A stretch of 64,000 nucleotides of DNA from Burkholderiales bacterium (GCA_019634975.1 JAHCAI010000007.1:112271-176270); one strand, 5' to 3'. Positions 14,646 to 22,954 are shown, counted from the stretch's first letter. Program-made: numbers and translations. The notes: a model not told the origin generated them from the sequence alone.

Positions 14646-16181
14646 TCAATAGCTCGTCGGCCAGTTGCGCAGCAGGTGCTCGCCGACGCCGTTTTTCATG
14701 CCCCTGCGGTGGACATCCAGCGTGCGGATCAGCCACTGCCGGGTGTCGCGCGGGTCCAGCACATGCTGGGCTTCGTACAGCTCGGCGAGACCCCAGGCCG
14801 AGGTATCGCGCTCGACCTCGGCTTTGAGCTTCGCGAATTTCTCGGGATCATCCTGCTGCTTGACGCCGTAGAGCACGTTGACCGACACCGCGGGATCCAT
14901 GAAACCGAGGTCGGCCATCGGCCACACCGCAACTTCATCGGCATTCTTGCCGCCCGCCATGTTGATGAAGGCCTGGCCGTAGTTCTTGCGCATGATGATG
15001 GTGATCTTGGGCACCGTGACCTGGGTCAGCGCGTTCATCCAGTTGATGACCTTGCCCGGCATGCCGCGCAGCTCCCCCTCGATGCCGATCAGGAAGCCCG
15101 GCACGTCGACCATGAACACCAGCGGCACGTTGAAGGAGTCGCAGAGCACCATGAAGCTGATCACCTTCTGCACCGCGTCGGCATCGAGCGCGCCGCCCTT
15201 GAACATCGGGTTGTTGGCGATGAAACCGGTGGTCTTGCCGTCCACGCGGGCGAGCACGGTGGCGATCGACTTGCCGTAGCGCTCCTTCAGTTCGAAGCAG
15301 GAATCCTTGTCGGCAATCGCGGCGATGATCTTGCGCACGTCGTACACCTTGTTGCGCGACTCCGGCAGGATGTCGAAGATGTTCCGGCAGGCCTCGTCCG
15401 AGCCCTCGGGCACCGGATACTCGGGCGGCGGCTGCATGTAGTGGCTGGGCAGGTACGACAGGAATTTCTTGATCGCGGCAATGGCCTGCTCGTCGGTGTC
15501 GACCGCCATGTCGGCGAGGCCGGAAACACCGGTCAGCAGCTTCCAGCCGCCCAATTCCTCGGCGCTGATCGGCTTGTTGATCGCGATCGAGGTCACGTTG
15601 GGGCTGGCGATGGCCATGATCGCGCCCTTGCGCATGACCACGAAGTCCGACATCGCCGAATACCAGGTCGAGGAACCGTAGCACTGGCCCAGCAGCGCCG
15701 AACACCAGGGCGATTCGCGCAGGCGCTGGTACTCGGTGGGATCCTGGGCGATGATCGCGCGTCCGGCGGAACCCATGCGGTCGGGCATGCGCGCCCCCGA
15801 GGATTCGCCCAGCATGACCAGCGGAATGCCGCGCTTGGTGGCAATCTGCTTCACATGCTTGATTTTCTTCATGTTGATCACCGCGCTCGAGGCACCGAGC
15901 ACGGTGAAGTCATTCGAAACCAGGGCCACCTCGCGGCCATTGACCTTGGCAAAGCCGGCGATCTTGCCGTCCGCCGGAGTCTTGTGCTTGACCTCCGGGC
16001 GGTTGCTGCGGGCAAACAGCCCGGACTCGATGAAAGTGCCGGGATCGACCAGGCAATCGATGCGCTCGCGGGCATTCAGATGCCCTTCCGCCTTGCGCTT
16101 GGCCAGTTTTTCGGGCCCGCCCATGGCCATCGCTTCGGCGGTTTTCTGCTGGAATTCTTCGATCAGTTTTTCAAAAGCCAC
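14646..16181 (-). CDS. Acyl-CoA carboxylase-type carboxyltransferase subunit, copy 2
   Basis: 511 aa, same architecture as copy 1 along the whole length (MAFEKLIEEFQQK; NDFTVLGASSAVINMKK; GESSGARMPDRMG; KGGALDADAVQKVISFMVLCDSFNVPLVFMVDVPGFLIG; NWPTSY end). The two copies diverge in the region after residue 400 (here VSVNVLYGVKQQDDPEKFAKLK), which lies near the acyl-CoA pocket side, suggesting different roles or subunits. It is the first gene of the CT2-Bug-CT1 group; 102 bases separate it from the Bug gene. No biotin carboxylase or carrier is nearby, so partners must be encoded elsewhere or the reaction is a decarboxylation/transcarboxylation. Start ATG 16181. Confidence 0.88.
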   Translation of the reverse strand: MAFEKLIEEFQQKTAEAMAMGGPEKLAKRKAEGHLNARERIDCLVDPGTFIESGLFARSNRPEVKHKTPADGKIAGFAKVNGREVALVSNDFTVLGASSAVINMKKIKHVKQIATKRGIPLVMLGESSGARMPDRMGSAGRAIIAQDPTEYQRLRESPWCSALLGQCYGSSTWYSAMSDFVVMRKGAIMAIASPNVTSIAINKPISAEELGGWKLLTGVSGLADMAVDTDEQAIAAIKKFLSYLPSHYMQPPPEYPVPEGSDEACRNIFDILPESRNKVYDVRKIIAAIADKDSCFELKERYGKSIATVLARVDGKTTGFIANNPMFKGGALDADAVQKVISFMVLCDSFNVPLVFMVDVPGFLIGIEGELRGMPGKVINWMNALTQVTVPKITIIMRKNYGQAFINMAGGKNADEVAVWPMADLGFMDPAVSVNVLYGVKQQDDPEKFAKLKAEVERDTSAWGLAELYEAQHVLDPRDTRQWLIRTLDVHRRGMKNGVGEHLLRNWPTSY

Positions 16182-16338
16182 GGCATTCCTCGGGTTTCAG
16201 GACGGATTTGGACAGATTTTCAGCCACGGAGCATAACTTTTGCCTGTATTGTCGTCAAGAAGATTGTCAACAATAAGACAAGAAATGGCGTATTTGGGAA
16301 CCTTCCTATGAGCGTAGGAACCGCGTGGAATCCACGCT

Positions 16339-16449
16339 TTAGGCATCCAACTGCCTGCGCGACAGCAGGGACTGCAGATCGCGGCGTAGGTCTGTGACCA
16401 GTTACCCGATGACCTGTTTGCCGGTCACCCGGAAAATCAATCGATAGGA
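16339..16449 (-). pseudogene. Remnant of a RelE/ParE-type toxin (C-terminal end only)
   Basis: Directly after the antitoxin stop, in the same frame, the minus strand reads SYRLIFRVTGKQVIG, a stop (TAA), then LVTDLRRDLQSLLSRRQLDA and a stop. The RLIFRV.GKQV...LVTDLRRDLQ.LL.RR pattern is the C-terminal strand-and-tail of a RelE/ParE-family toxin. The N-terminal half is missing and an internal stop interrupts the rest, so no toxin can be made. Confidence 0.6.
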
Positions 16450-16809
16450 TCAGCCGGGAGTACGCTTTGCCCTTAGGCGCGCAATGACTTCACCGGCTGG
16501 CTTGACCCTGCCAGCAGCTACGCCCTGGTAGCCCATCGCGAGGAATTTCAGCAAGGCCAGAGTATCCCGAGTTTCTTCGTACGAGGCCACGTCCTGCAGC
16601 ACGGCCTTGGCCACCCCGTTGTGAGTAATGATCAACGGCTTGCGCTGTTCGGCGAGGTGGGTCAGCACTTCAGCGGCGTTGGCTTTCAGGTAACCGATCG
16701 GTTTGGTTTGGCTTGGATCGGGTAGCGCATGGCGTCCCTCCGGGTTGTCGTGGACCGAATCTGGTTTTTTTATGATCCTGCGACAGGATATAGCATGGAC
16801 TGCATTCAT
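16450..16809 (-). CDS. Phd/YefM-family antitoxin, start region probably frameshifted
   Basis: The 119-codon frame contains a clear Phd/YefM domain: SQTKPIGYLKANAAEVLTHLAEQRKPLIITHNGVAKAVLQDVASYEET, followed by LLKFLAMGYQGVAAGRVKPAGEVIARLRAKR. Such antitoxins bind their operator through this N-terminal domain and neutralise a partner toxin with the C-terminus. The natural-looking start, GGAGGGA (16735-16741) followed by ATG at 16730 encoding MRYPI, is one base out of frame with the domain. The in-frame ATG at 16809 adds an unconserved leader without a ribosome site. A one-base indel (or sequence error) is the simplest reading. The partner toxin survives only as a fragment downstream, so the locus is decayed. 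Confidence 0.6.
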   Translation of the reverse strand: MNAVHAISCRRIIKKPDSVHDNPEGRHALPDPSQTKPIGYLKANAAEVLTHLAEQRKPLIITHNGVAKAVLQDVASYEETRDTLALLKFLAMGYQGVAAGRVKPAGEVIARLRAKRTPG

Positions 16810-16886
16810 ATATTCAGAGCTGCAAAATACGATCTTGGATCTAAACCATTACGCGCTGCTTAGGCGTCTTGCCCCATAAATCGAAA

Positions 16887-17279
16887 CTACGGTGGTGGAT
16901 GAATAATCCAGACAGCTGCCTTAGCCATTTCACTACTAACTCGCTTTGGCTTTGGGCCAACTACTTCTGCATGATTCGGATCATCATGAACAGGACTACG
17001 CCTAACGGTCTGCCCTAGGCTTCGAACAAGCTCGGTCGTAATTGCAGCCAGGCCGTTATTTGGATAATTTTTTATAGCAGTTGTAGGATCCTGCCCAACA
17101 TCAATGGTCACCGACATCGGCGAACCATTTGGATGATCTTTGAACGCAGCCGAAGTAGCGCGCATGCGATTCAAGTTCTCGTCATATACGTAATGTGATG
17201 GCGTCTTTGGTACACGGCGCCACAGAAACACATTACCCTGAATAGTTTGGTCGTCCGCTTCAGGCTGCGCCTCGGCCAT
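16887..17279 (-). CDS. Conserved protein of unknown function, third gene of the TIGR04255 operon
   Basis: 130 aa, soluble. Not assigned. Visible pattern: NVFLWRRVPKTPSHYVYD (about 16-33), a charged turn with AAFKDHPNGSPMSVTIDVGQDP (about 44-65), then DDPNHAEVVGPKPKRVSSEMAKAAVWIIHPPP at the C-terminus. The LWRR.P...H...D, AF.D..NGSPMSV and PNHAEV.GPK blocks look like strongly constrained positions, so this is probably a real family. It starts 16 bases after the stop of the 186-aa gene and is almost certainly in the same operon. AT-rich composition and codon use set it apart from the chromosome on both sides. Confidence 0.72.
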   Translation of the reverse strand: MAEAQPEADDQTIQGNVFLWRRVPKTPSHYVYDENLNRMRATSAAFKDHPNGSPMSVTIDVGQDPTTAIKNYPNNGLAAITTELVRSLGQTVRRSPVHDDPNHAEVVGPKPKRVSSEMAKAAVWIIHPPP

Positions 17280-17295
17280 AAGCGTTGAACACCCC

Positions 17296-17856
17296 TCAAA
17301 CTACAGGCGTAGCGGTTACTACCTGAAGCGCCTCTATGAATTGACGATCTTGAGGCAATTGATGATTTTCCCACTCACGATTAAACACGCCATTATCAAT
17401 AAATGTGCTAACCGAGCCGTCTGGATGTACTTCGATTTCGACATCCCAACCGCTATTGTGCCATTCAATTTGAATGCCGCCGTTGTTAACTGGCACCACT
17501 GCCGGCGCACGGGCACCTTCCGAAAGAAGGCTAGTGATGATGTTCATCGCTTTACGAGCCGCTACCTCTGTTGTCGGTTTTCCACCGTAAGTGTCCCAAT
17601 TAATATCTAGAGAGAGGAATTGGTTTATTGATTTAGCAATAGCATTAAGTTGAGTAAAATCGGCCTGCGATGAGTTGATAATTTCTGTTTTGAACTGCCC
17701 ATACGCTCGATTAATCGGAGTAACTTGAGATCCAGATATCGAATACTCGTCCACTCTAGGCGACCGTATCCAGAAAGTCCGCGCCATAGACTTGGAAAAA
17801 GCTGAAACTTCTTCGTTGACGTCACAATCGTCTGCGAAAGCTAGATTAGCGTTCAT
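17296..17856 (-). CDS. Conserved protein of unknown function, second gene of the TIGR04255 operon
   Basis: 186 aa, soluble, no signal peptide. An N-terminal helical region (residues 10-82) is followed by a compact motif: INWDTYGGKPTTEVAARKAMNII (85-107), then PVNNGGIQIEWHNSGWDVEIEVHPDGSVSTF (122-152). The WD.YG plus GGIQ.EWH...D.EIEV.PDG arrangement reads as an alpha/beta domain with conserved Trp, Glu and His; no catalytic assignment is made. The ATG at 17856 overlaps the end of the TIGR04255 gene by 11 bases, implying translational coupling. AT-rich codon use matches its two operon partners. Confidence 0.75.
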   Translation of the reverse strand: MNANLAFADDCDVNEEVSAFSKSMARTFWIRSPRVDEYSISGSQVTPINRAYGQFKTEIINSSQADFTQLNAIAKSINQFLSLDINWDTYGGKPTTEVAARKAMNIITSLLSEGARAPAVVPVNNGGIQIEWHNSGWDVEIEVHPDGSVSTFIDNGVFNREWENHQLPQDRQFIEALQVVTATPVV

Positions 17857-18694
17857 TCATTTTCCCCCAAACTTTATGCATACCATCTTCGGTCATTGCG
17901 TCGAATGTGCACACTATGTACTTGCGACCGATGTCATAACATTCCATGGCTGATTCAATGTCATTTCTTGATGGAGCTGAACGCACTGTTAAATTGATTA
18001 CAAAAATCGAAGTCTGATTTTCAGAATACGCGGGTTTTAGATCAACGTACAGCCGTCCAAACGGCTTACCAGAATTAATATCTGCATGTTGCAGTAAATA
18101 TCTTGTTGAAAAATTTACTGCCTCCGGCGTCGGTAAAAAAGGAATACCAAAGTCTTTATTAAATATCTTTAATAACCGATGAGGTTCTCCGTGATCTGCA
18201 GCACCACTATCGCTAATAGGCACGTGATTGATGTACGAAACCTCACATTGATTTGGACGCAATTCTCCAAGAGCGTTATCTCTCAGAAAATCTGTTACTT
18301 TTTTTAGTGATTTTTTAAAATCTTCACGAATACGGTCGTATCTTGGATATTCAGGCGAAGTTCCCGTTTTACGCCAATTGTGAATTATTCGGTCTGACTG
18401 CACCTGAATAATCTCGGAACCGGTTCCGCTCACAAACCAAACGCGCGGAAACATAGGCATCTCACCTACAGAAAACTGCACCATAGGCCGCGCCGGCTTT
18501 CGATCAAACATTTCAAGCACTGGATCGAGGGGTGGTTTAGTCTCGACCACAGGGAAATCTGTTTTAAATCGGTCCCATAATTGGCCGATATGCTGCACTT
18601 GGAGCTTCGGCAATGCCTCAAACTGCAACGAAAGCACCACCTCTACGACTGGGGGTCGCTCAAAATCCGGAAGCTTTGGAAAATTTACAGCCAT
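17846..18694 (-). CDS. TIGR04255-family protein, first gene of a three-gene operon
   Basis: 282 aa. The N-terminus LPDFERPPVVEVVLSLQFEALPKLQVQHIGQLWDRFKTDFPVVETKPPL is the hallmark of the sporadically distributed TIGR04255 family. The middle has RVWFVSGTGSEIIQVQSDRIIHNWRK and CEVSYINHV; the C-terminus has a beta-rich FVINLTVRSAP and an alpha-helical end. No membrane segment or signal is present, so it is cytoplasmic. The family's biochemical role is not known to me. The start is ATG 18694; the upstream gap of about 390 bases is AT-rich and should contain the promoter. Patchy family distribution, AT-rich composition and the adjacent decayed toxin-antitoxin locus point to horizontal arrival. 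Confidence 0.85.
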   Translation of the reverse strand: MAVNFPKLPDFERPPVVEVVLSLQFEALPKLQVQHIGQLWDRFKTDFPVVETKPPLDPVLEMFDRKPARPMVQFSVGEMPMFPRVWFVSGTGSEIIQVQSDRIIHNWRKTGTSPEYPRYDRIREDFKKSLKKVTDFLRDNALGELRPNQCEVSYINHVPISDSGAADHGEPHRLLKIFNKDFGIPFLPTPEAVNFSTRYLLQHADINSGKPFGRLYVDLKPAYSENQTSIFVINLTVRSAPSRNDIESAMECYDIGRKYIVCTFDAMTEDGMHKVWGKMNER

Positions 18695-19088
18695 TTAGCT
18701 ACGTATTCTCCAAGGCGAAATAGAGTACAAGTACCTGATTTTAAAGTGTACATTAAAACCGGACCGGCAGTGAAAGTAAATAGCTAATGCTCGCTACCTG
18801 CCAGAAAGCAAGTTAATTCCACCCGATTTACTCCTTTATTGCATTGCTACGGCTGCTTATTTTTGAATTTTTACGGCTCGAATCAGAAATTCTTGCCTTA
18901 ACGATAACAATGACAAATTCGTTTGATTTGAAATGGATTCCATCATTCAAACCATTAGTTCATTTTGCCTCGCTATTCAATGAGATAAAGCAATCATCTA
19001 TTGGAGCCATAACACCCAAACAATAAAAATATATAATTAAATCAGTACCTTAATGATGGCCATCGGTCATTCACGGGCTAATCTCTCC
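18695..19088. other. AT-rich gap of 394 bases without a convincing gene
   Basis: This lies between the start of the TIGR04255 operon and the end of the acyl-CoA dehydrogenase gene. A plus-strand frame of 60 codons (18844-19026) has no ribosome site and no recognisable pattern, and I do not call it. The operon promoter must be near 18700-18760 on the minus strand, but no clear -35/-10 pair can be fixed. It marks the right edge of the AT-rich island. Confidence 0.6.
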
Positions 19089-20231
19089 CTACCGCAATAT
19101 ATGTCTCGCAATCACCAGCTGCTGGATCTGGCTGGTGCCCTCGTAGAGCCGGAACAGGCGCACGTCGCGATACAGCCGTTCCACCGCCGAAGCCTGCATG
19201 TAGCCGGCGCCGCCGTGGATCTGCACCGCGCGGTCGGCGACGCGGCCGACCATTTCGGCGCAGAACAGCTTGGCGCAGGAGGCTTCCATCGTGATGTTCG
19301 CGCCGCCGTCCTTCTTGCGCGCGGCTTCCAGCACCATGCTGCGCCCGGCATAGACCTCGGCCTTGGAGTCGGCGAGCATTGCCTGCACCAGCTGGAACTC
19401 GGCGACGGGTTTGCCGAACTGCCGGCGCTCACGGGCATAGTTCAGCGCCTCGTCGAGCAGGCGCTCGGCAGCACCAACGCAGACGGCGCCGATGTTGAGC
19501 CGCGCCTTGTCGAGCACCTTCATCGCGGTCTTGAAACCCATGCCCTCCTGCCCGCCGATCAGGTTGGCCGCGGGCACGCGCACGTTGTCGAAAATGACGT
19601 CGGCAGTATGCGAGCCGCGCTGGCCCATCTTTTTGTCGTACGGGCCGACCGTCAAACCCGGCGTGTTGCGTTCGACGATGAAGGCGGACACGCCTTTCGC
19701 GTCTTTCGAGTTCGGGTCGGTGCGCGCCATCACCGTGAAAATGTCGGCTTCCGGCGCATTGGTGATGTAGCGCTTGGAGCCGTTGAGGATGTAGTGATCG
19801 CCGTCGCGTTTCGCCGCGGTGCGCAGTGAACCGGCGTCGGAACCCGATTCGGGCTCGGTCAGCGCGAAGGACCCGGTGATTTCGCCGGCGGCAAGCCGCG
19901 GCAGGTATTTCTTTTTCTGCTCCGGCGTGCCGTCGATGACAATGCCCTGGGAGCCGATGCCGGTGTTGGTGCCGAAACGCGAGCGGAACACCGGCGAGGC
20001 ATAACACACGGCCATCGAGGTCAGCACCTCTTCCTCGGTGGTCAATCCCAGCCCGCCGTATTCCTCGGGGATGGTGAGTCCGAAGAGCCCCAGCTCGCGC
20101 ATCGCGGCGAGGATGTCGGCGGGAATCTCGTCCGTCTCGGTGACCTCGGCTTCGCGCGGGATCAGCTTGTCGCGGACGAAGCGCTGCAGGGTGTCGAGGA
20201 GGAGGGTGAAGGATTCGGGATCGCGGATCAT
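19089..20231 (-). CDS. Acyl-CoA dehydrogenase family protein
   Basis: 380 aa flavoenzyme. FAD/substrate motifs in order: GLFGLTIPEEYGGLGL, GIVIDGTPEQKKKYLPRLAAGEITGSFALTEPESGSDAGS, KRYITNAPEADIF, GQRGSHTADVIFDNVRVPA, ARERRQFGKPVAEFQ, VQIHGGAGYMQASAVERLYRDVRLFRLYEGTSQIQ. The last block contains the YEGTS loop next to which the catalytic base lies in many members. It would introduce a 2,3 double bond into an acyl-CoA and pass electrons to ETF. Two starts are possible: ATG 20231 (used here) or GTG 20258, four bases after the Bug stop; neither has a strong Shine-Dalgarno. It is the last gene of the AcnX operon and links the pathway to CoA-ester chemistry. Confidence 0.92.
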   Translation of the reverse strand: MIRDPESFTLLLDTLQRFVRDKLIPREAEVTETDEIPADILAAMRELGLFGLTIPEEYGGLGLTTEEEVLTSMAVCYASPVFRSRFGTNTGIGSQGIVIDGTPEQKKKYLPRLAAGEITGSFALTEPESGSDAGSLRTAAKRDGDHYILNGSKRYITNAPEADIFTVMARTDPNSKDAKGVSAFIVERNTPGLTVGPYDKKMGQRGSHTADVIFDNVRVPAANLIGGQEGMGFKTAMKVLDKARLNIGAVCVGAAERLLDEALNYARERRQFGKPVAEFQLVQAMLADSKAEVYAGRSMVLEAARKKDGGANITMEASCAKLFCAEMVGRVADRAVQIHGGAGYMQASAVERLYRDVRLFRLYEGTSQIQQLVIARHILR

Positions 20232-20261
20232 GTCGTATTTCGGCGCGGAACCTGGCACGCT

Positions 20262-21242
20262 TCAGAGCTTGATCCCCGCGTCCTGGATGACCTTGCGCCA
20301 CTTCACCTGCTCGGACCGGATGAACGCGGCGAACTCCTCGGGCTTCCCGCCGACGGGCTCGGCCCCCTGGGCAGAAAGGCGCTCGCGCACATCGGGCAGC
20401 TTGAGGATGCGGTCGTTCTCGGCCGACAGCCGGGCCACGATGTCCTTCGGCACCTTCGCCGGCGCGAGCAGGCCGAACCAGGATCCGGCCTCGTAACCGG
20501 CAACACCGGCTTCCTGCAGTGTCGGCAGGTTGGGCGCGGCGGAAGAACGTTGCGCGGTGGTCACCGCAAGGGCGCGGATTTTGCCTGACTGCACATGCGG
20601 CAGGTAGGGCGGCATGTTGTCGATCACAACCTGGATCTGGCCGGCGATGAGGTCGGCGAGCGTCGGCGCGCTGCCCTTGTAGGGGACGTGGGTCATCTGC
20701 AGTCCGGCGGCGCTCTTGAACAGCTCGGCCGAGAGGTGGCCAGTGCTGCCGAGGCCCGGTGAACCATGGTTGAGCTTGCCGGGATTGCCCTTGCCGAAGG
20801 CAATCAGGTCCTTCACCGATTTCACCGGCAGGCTGTTGTTGACGACGAGGATGTTGGGCACCCGCGCGGTAAGGCTTACCGGCGCGAAATCACGCACCGC
20901 GTCCCATTTCAGTGTGGGATACAGCGTGTTGTTGATGCCGTGGGTCGCCGCGGTGCCCATCAGCAGGGTATAGCCGTCGGCGGTGGCCTGCGCCGCTATC
21001 TCGGTGCCGATGTTGCCATTGGCCCCGGGGCGGTTGTCGACGATCACGGTCTGCCCCCAGGCCTCGCTCATCTTTTGGCCGACAGTACGCGCCAGGATGT
21101 CGGTGGTGCCGGCCGGCGTGTAGGCGACGATGATGCGGATCGGCCGGTTCGGATAGGCGCTGGCAGCCTGCGCCGGCACCGCTGCGGCCGCCGCGATGGC
21201 AGCGATGGCAAGAACGAAAGTCGTAAAAGGCAAGGTTCTCAT
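20262..21242 (-). CDS. Bug/TctC-type periplasmic substrate-binding protein
   Basis: 326 aa with signal peptide MRTLPFTTFVLAIAAIAAAAA followed by VPAQA. Bug hallmarks: YPNRPIRIIVAYTPAGTTDILAR, VIVDNRPGANGNIGTE, LNHGSPGLGSTGHLSAELFK, MTHVPYKGSAPTLADLIAGQIQVV and the SWFGLLAPAKVP segment. ATG 21242 has GGAGGAA upstream. It should capture the small carboxylate degraded by the surrounding operon. It is related to but clearly distinct from the Bug protein at 13581-14543. It sits between the AcnX small subunit (45-base gap) and the acyl-CoA dehydrogenase. TctA/TctB membrane partners are not in the window. Confidence 0.92.
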   Translation of the reverse strand: MRTLPFTTFVLAIAAIAAAAAVPAQAASAYPNRPIRIIVAYTPAGTTDILARTVGQKMSEAWGQTVIVDNRPGANGNIGTEIAAQATADGYTLLMGTAATHGINNTLYPTLKWDAVRDFAPVSLTARVPNILVVNNSLPVKSVKDLIAFGKGNPGKLNHGSPGLGSTGHLSAELFKSAAGLQMTHVPYKGSAPTLADLIAGQIQVVIDNMPPYLPHVQSGKIRALAVTTAQRSSAAPNLPTLQEAGVAGYEAGSWFGLLAPAKVPKDIVARLSAENDRILKLPDVRERLSAQGAEPVGGKPEEFAAFIRSEQVKWRKVIQDAGIKL

Positions 21243-21287
21243 CGGTTCCTCCTCCGGATGAAAGATCAATGACCCGCCGACAGATTA

Positions 21288-21713
21288 CTACCGTTTGGCG
21301 CGCGCGATCAGGGTCAGCGTTTTTCTGGCGGGGTCGACGCGCACGATGTCGCCGGTGCGGATCAGCCTGTAGGGATCCGCCGACCAGCCTTCGGTGATGG
21401 TGATGCCGGCGAACACCGCGCCCTGCACCATCACCGGGTTGGTGACGCCGAAGACGAAGGCCTTGGGGGCTATCCCCTTGGCGCGGATGTCATAGAAAGC
21501 CCAGCCGGCGGCAATGCCACCCTTGGCGCTGGGCGTGATCAGGATCTTGTCGCGGATGTTGTGGCCTTCCAGCGCATGGCCGGGACGCGAGATCAGGCCG
21601 CTCCAGCGGTCGAGGTCGTAGCGCGGCGAAAACCCTTCGCTGGAAACCAGGGCCTCGCCTTCGACCACCGGGCCAAAGGCGCGCTTGAGGCGGATTGACT
21701 TTGCACCCTTCAC
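21288..21713 (-). CDS. Aconitase X small (swivel domain) subunit
   Basis: 141 aa. This is the AcnX swivel/DUF126 domain as a separate protein: GEALVSSEGFSPRYDLDR, then ISRPGHALEGHNIRDKILITPSAKGGIAAGWAFYD, with the SAKGG loop that carries the catalytic Ser in aconitase-type enzymes, and TGDIVRVD near the end. GTG at 21713 overlaps the TGA of the large subunit (GTGA), so the pair is translationally coupled and should be made in equal amounts. A much longer open frame upstream is only the shadow of the large subunit. The two-gene form corresponds to the type II AcnX arrangement, as opposed to the fused bacterial type I. Confidence 0.9.
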   Translation of the reverse strand: MKGAKSIRLKRAFGPVVEGEALVSSEGFSPRYDLDRWSGLISRPGHALEGHNIRDKILITPSAKGGIAAGWAFYDIRAKGIAPKAFVFGVTNPVMVQGAVFAGITITEGWSADPYRLIRTGDIVRVDPARKTLTLIARAKR

Positions 21714-22954
21714 CGCACGTCCCTGCCCGTGCAGGCAATGTCCACGCACTCGGCGGTGCGGCGCAGGATGGTGTTGAACTTGTGCGCGCCGATGATGTTG
21801 GCGAGCTTGGCCGAGTTCGTGACCAGGTTGCTCCAGCCCTCGCGCACGCGCATCTGCGGCAGGTTCTGCAGGATATAGAAACAGACGCCTTCGAGCACGA
21901 CGGCACCGGACTGCTCGATGTCCTGCAGGTAGCCCAGTTCTTTTGCCGCACTCTTGACGCCATTGCTGGTGGTGATGAACAGCTGGCTGCCCCTGGCAAC
22001 CTTGCGGCCCCTGAGCAGCACGGCGAGCTGTTTCATTTCGAGCAGCGACTGCTGCGGTCCGGAGAACACCACCAGATTCAGCGGATTGCCCTGCTTGTCG
22101 TAACCGGCATAGACCTTCTCGATGTCGCGATTCGTGACGGTCATCGTTTCCTTGGGCCTGCGCCCGCCGAAAGCCGCCTTCAGCGTCGGCGCTTCCGGCG
22201 TGACGCCAACCATGTGGAACATGCCCATCGAGCCGTAACTCGCCAGCGCCGCGCCGAGCTGTTTCAGTTCGTCGGCAGTCGGTGTGCGTTTCATGCCGGT
22301 GAACACCGGCACCGCGTAATAGTCCTGGTGCGAGGAGCCGACGATCCTGCCCACGGCGCCCCAGTCGGCAAGGTCGTCGAGATCCGCTTTCAGGCTGACC
22401 TGGAAAGTGCCGCGGCGGTGTTCGTCGAGATGGAAACCGTACTCGGGCACGCGGCCGGTGAGGCCGGCGGCGAGCGCCGCGGGGCCGGCCTCGAAATTGG
22501 AACGCGCACCGAACACCGAGTTGGCGTAAATCACGGTGCCGGTGTCGCCCCAGGCCACATGCTCGCCGAGGTGGGGCTGGTAGATCGTCTGGTAGTTGAT
22601 GCAGGTGTCGGCAGTGATGACGTCCATGCGCCGCAGGCAGGCGATCAATTCCTTTTCCTTGCGCGCCTCGTCCCTGTCCTGCTTCAGCTGTTCGACATGG
22701 GCAAAGTCGATGCAGCGCGCATTGGTGGTCGTCGGCTGCCGGCATTTCGCGCCGGACTGCGCGGCGCGCTCGAGGAAGGCCTTGCCGGCATCGCCCATGA
22801 CCTCGATGTCGCCCATCATGTGTACGTTCGACACCGGCACGAAACGTTTCGCGCCGAAAAACCGGCCGACCTCGAGCTGCAGCTGCAGCGCCTCCTGCAC
22901 TGCGCGGCCCCGCTCGCCGCGCAGCATCCTTTTCTCCTCTGCGGTAAGACGCAT
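21710..22954 (-). CDS. Aconitase X catalytic (large) subunit
   Basis: 414 aa DUF521-type aconitase X. Seen: SNVHMMGD, TNARCIDFAHVEQL, ADTCINYQTIYQPHLGEHVAWGDTGTVIYANSVFGARSNFEAGP, HMVGVTPEAPTLKAAFGG and FITTSNGVKSAAKELGYLQDIE. Cys in ARCID, DTCIN and the C-terminal ECVDIAC are candidates for iron-sulfur ligands. Known AcnX enzymes are dehydratases: cis-3-hydroxy-L-proline dehydratase in bacteria and phosphomevalonate dehydratase in archaea. A dehydration of a hydroxy acid or hydroxy amino acid fits the operon, but the substrate is not evident and no proline racemase-like gene is present. ATG 22954 is 32 bases after the cupin stop. Confidence 0.9.
   Translation of the reverse strand: MRLTAEEKRMLRGERGRAVQEALQLQLEVGRFFGAKRFVPVSNVHMMGDIEVMGDAGKAFLERAAQSGAKCRQPTTTNARCIDFAHVEQLKQDRDEARKEKELIACLRRMDVITADTCINYQTIYQPHLGEHVAWGDTGTVIYANSVFGARSNFEAGPAALAAGLTGRVPEYGFHLDEHRRGTFQVSLKADLDDLADWGAVGRIVGSSHQDYYAVPVFTGMKRTPTADELKQLGAALASYGSMGMFHMVGVTPEAPTLKAAFGGRRPKETMTVTNRDIEKVYAGYDKQGNPLNLVVFSGPQQSLLEMKQLAVLLRGRKVARGSQLFITTSNGVKSAAKELGYLQDIEQSGAVVLEGVCFYILQNLPQMRVREGWSNLVTNSAKLANIIGAHKFNTILRRTAECVDIACTGRDVR

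Noticed and set aside
14289..16397. Plus-strand frame of 702 codons opposite carboxyltransferase 2
   Set aside because: Same kind of antisense shadow; the HVDEGLAVVLAHDD-like composition is a reflection of the real gene.
18844..19026. Possible 60-aa plus-strand gene in the AT-rich gap
   Set aside because: No ribosome site, no conserved pattern, and AT-rich DNA readily yields such frames by chance.
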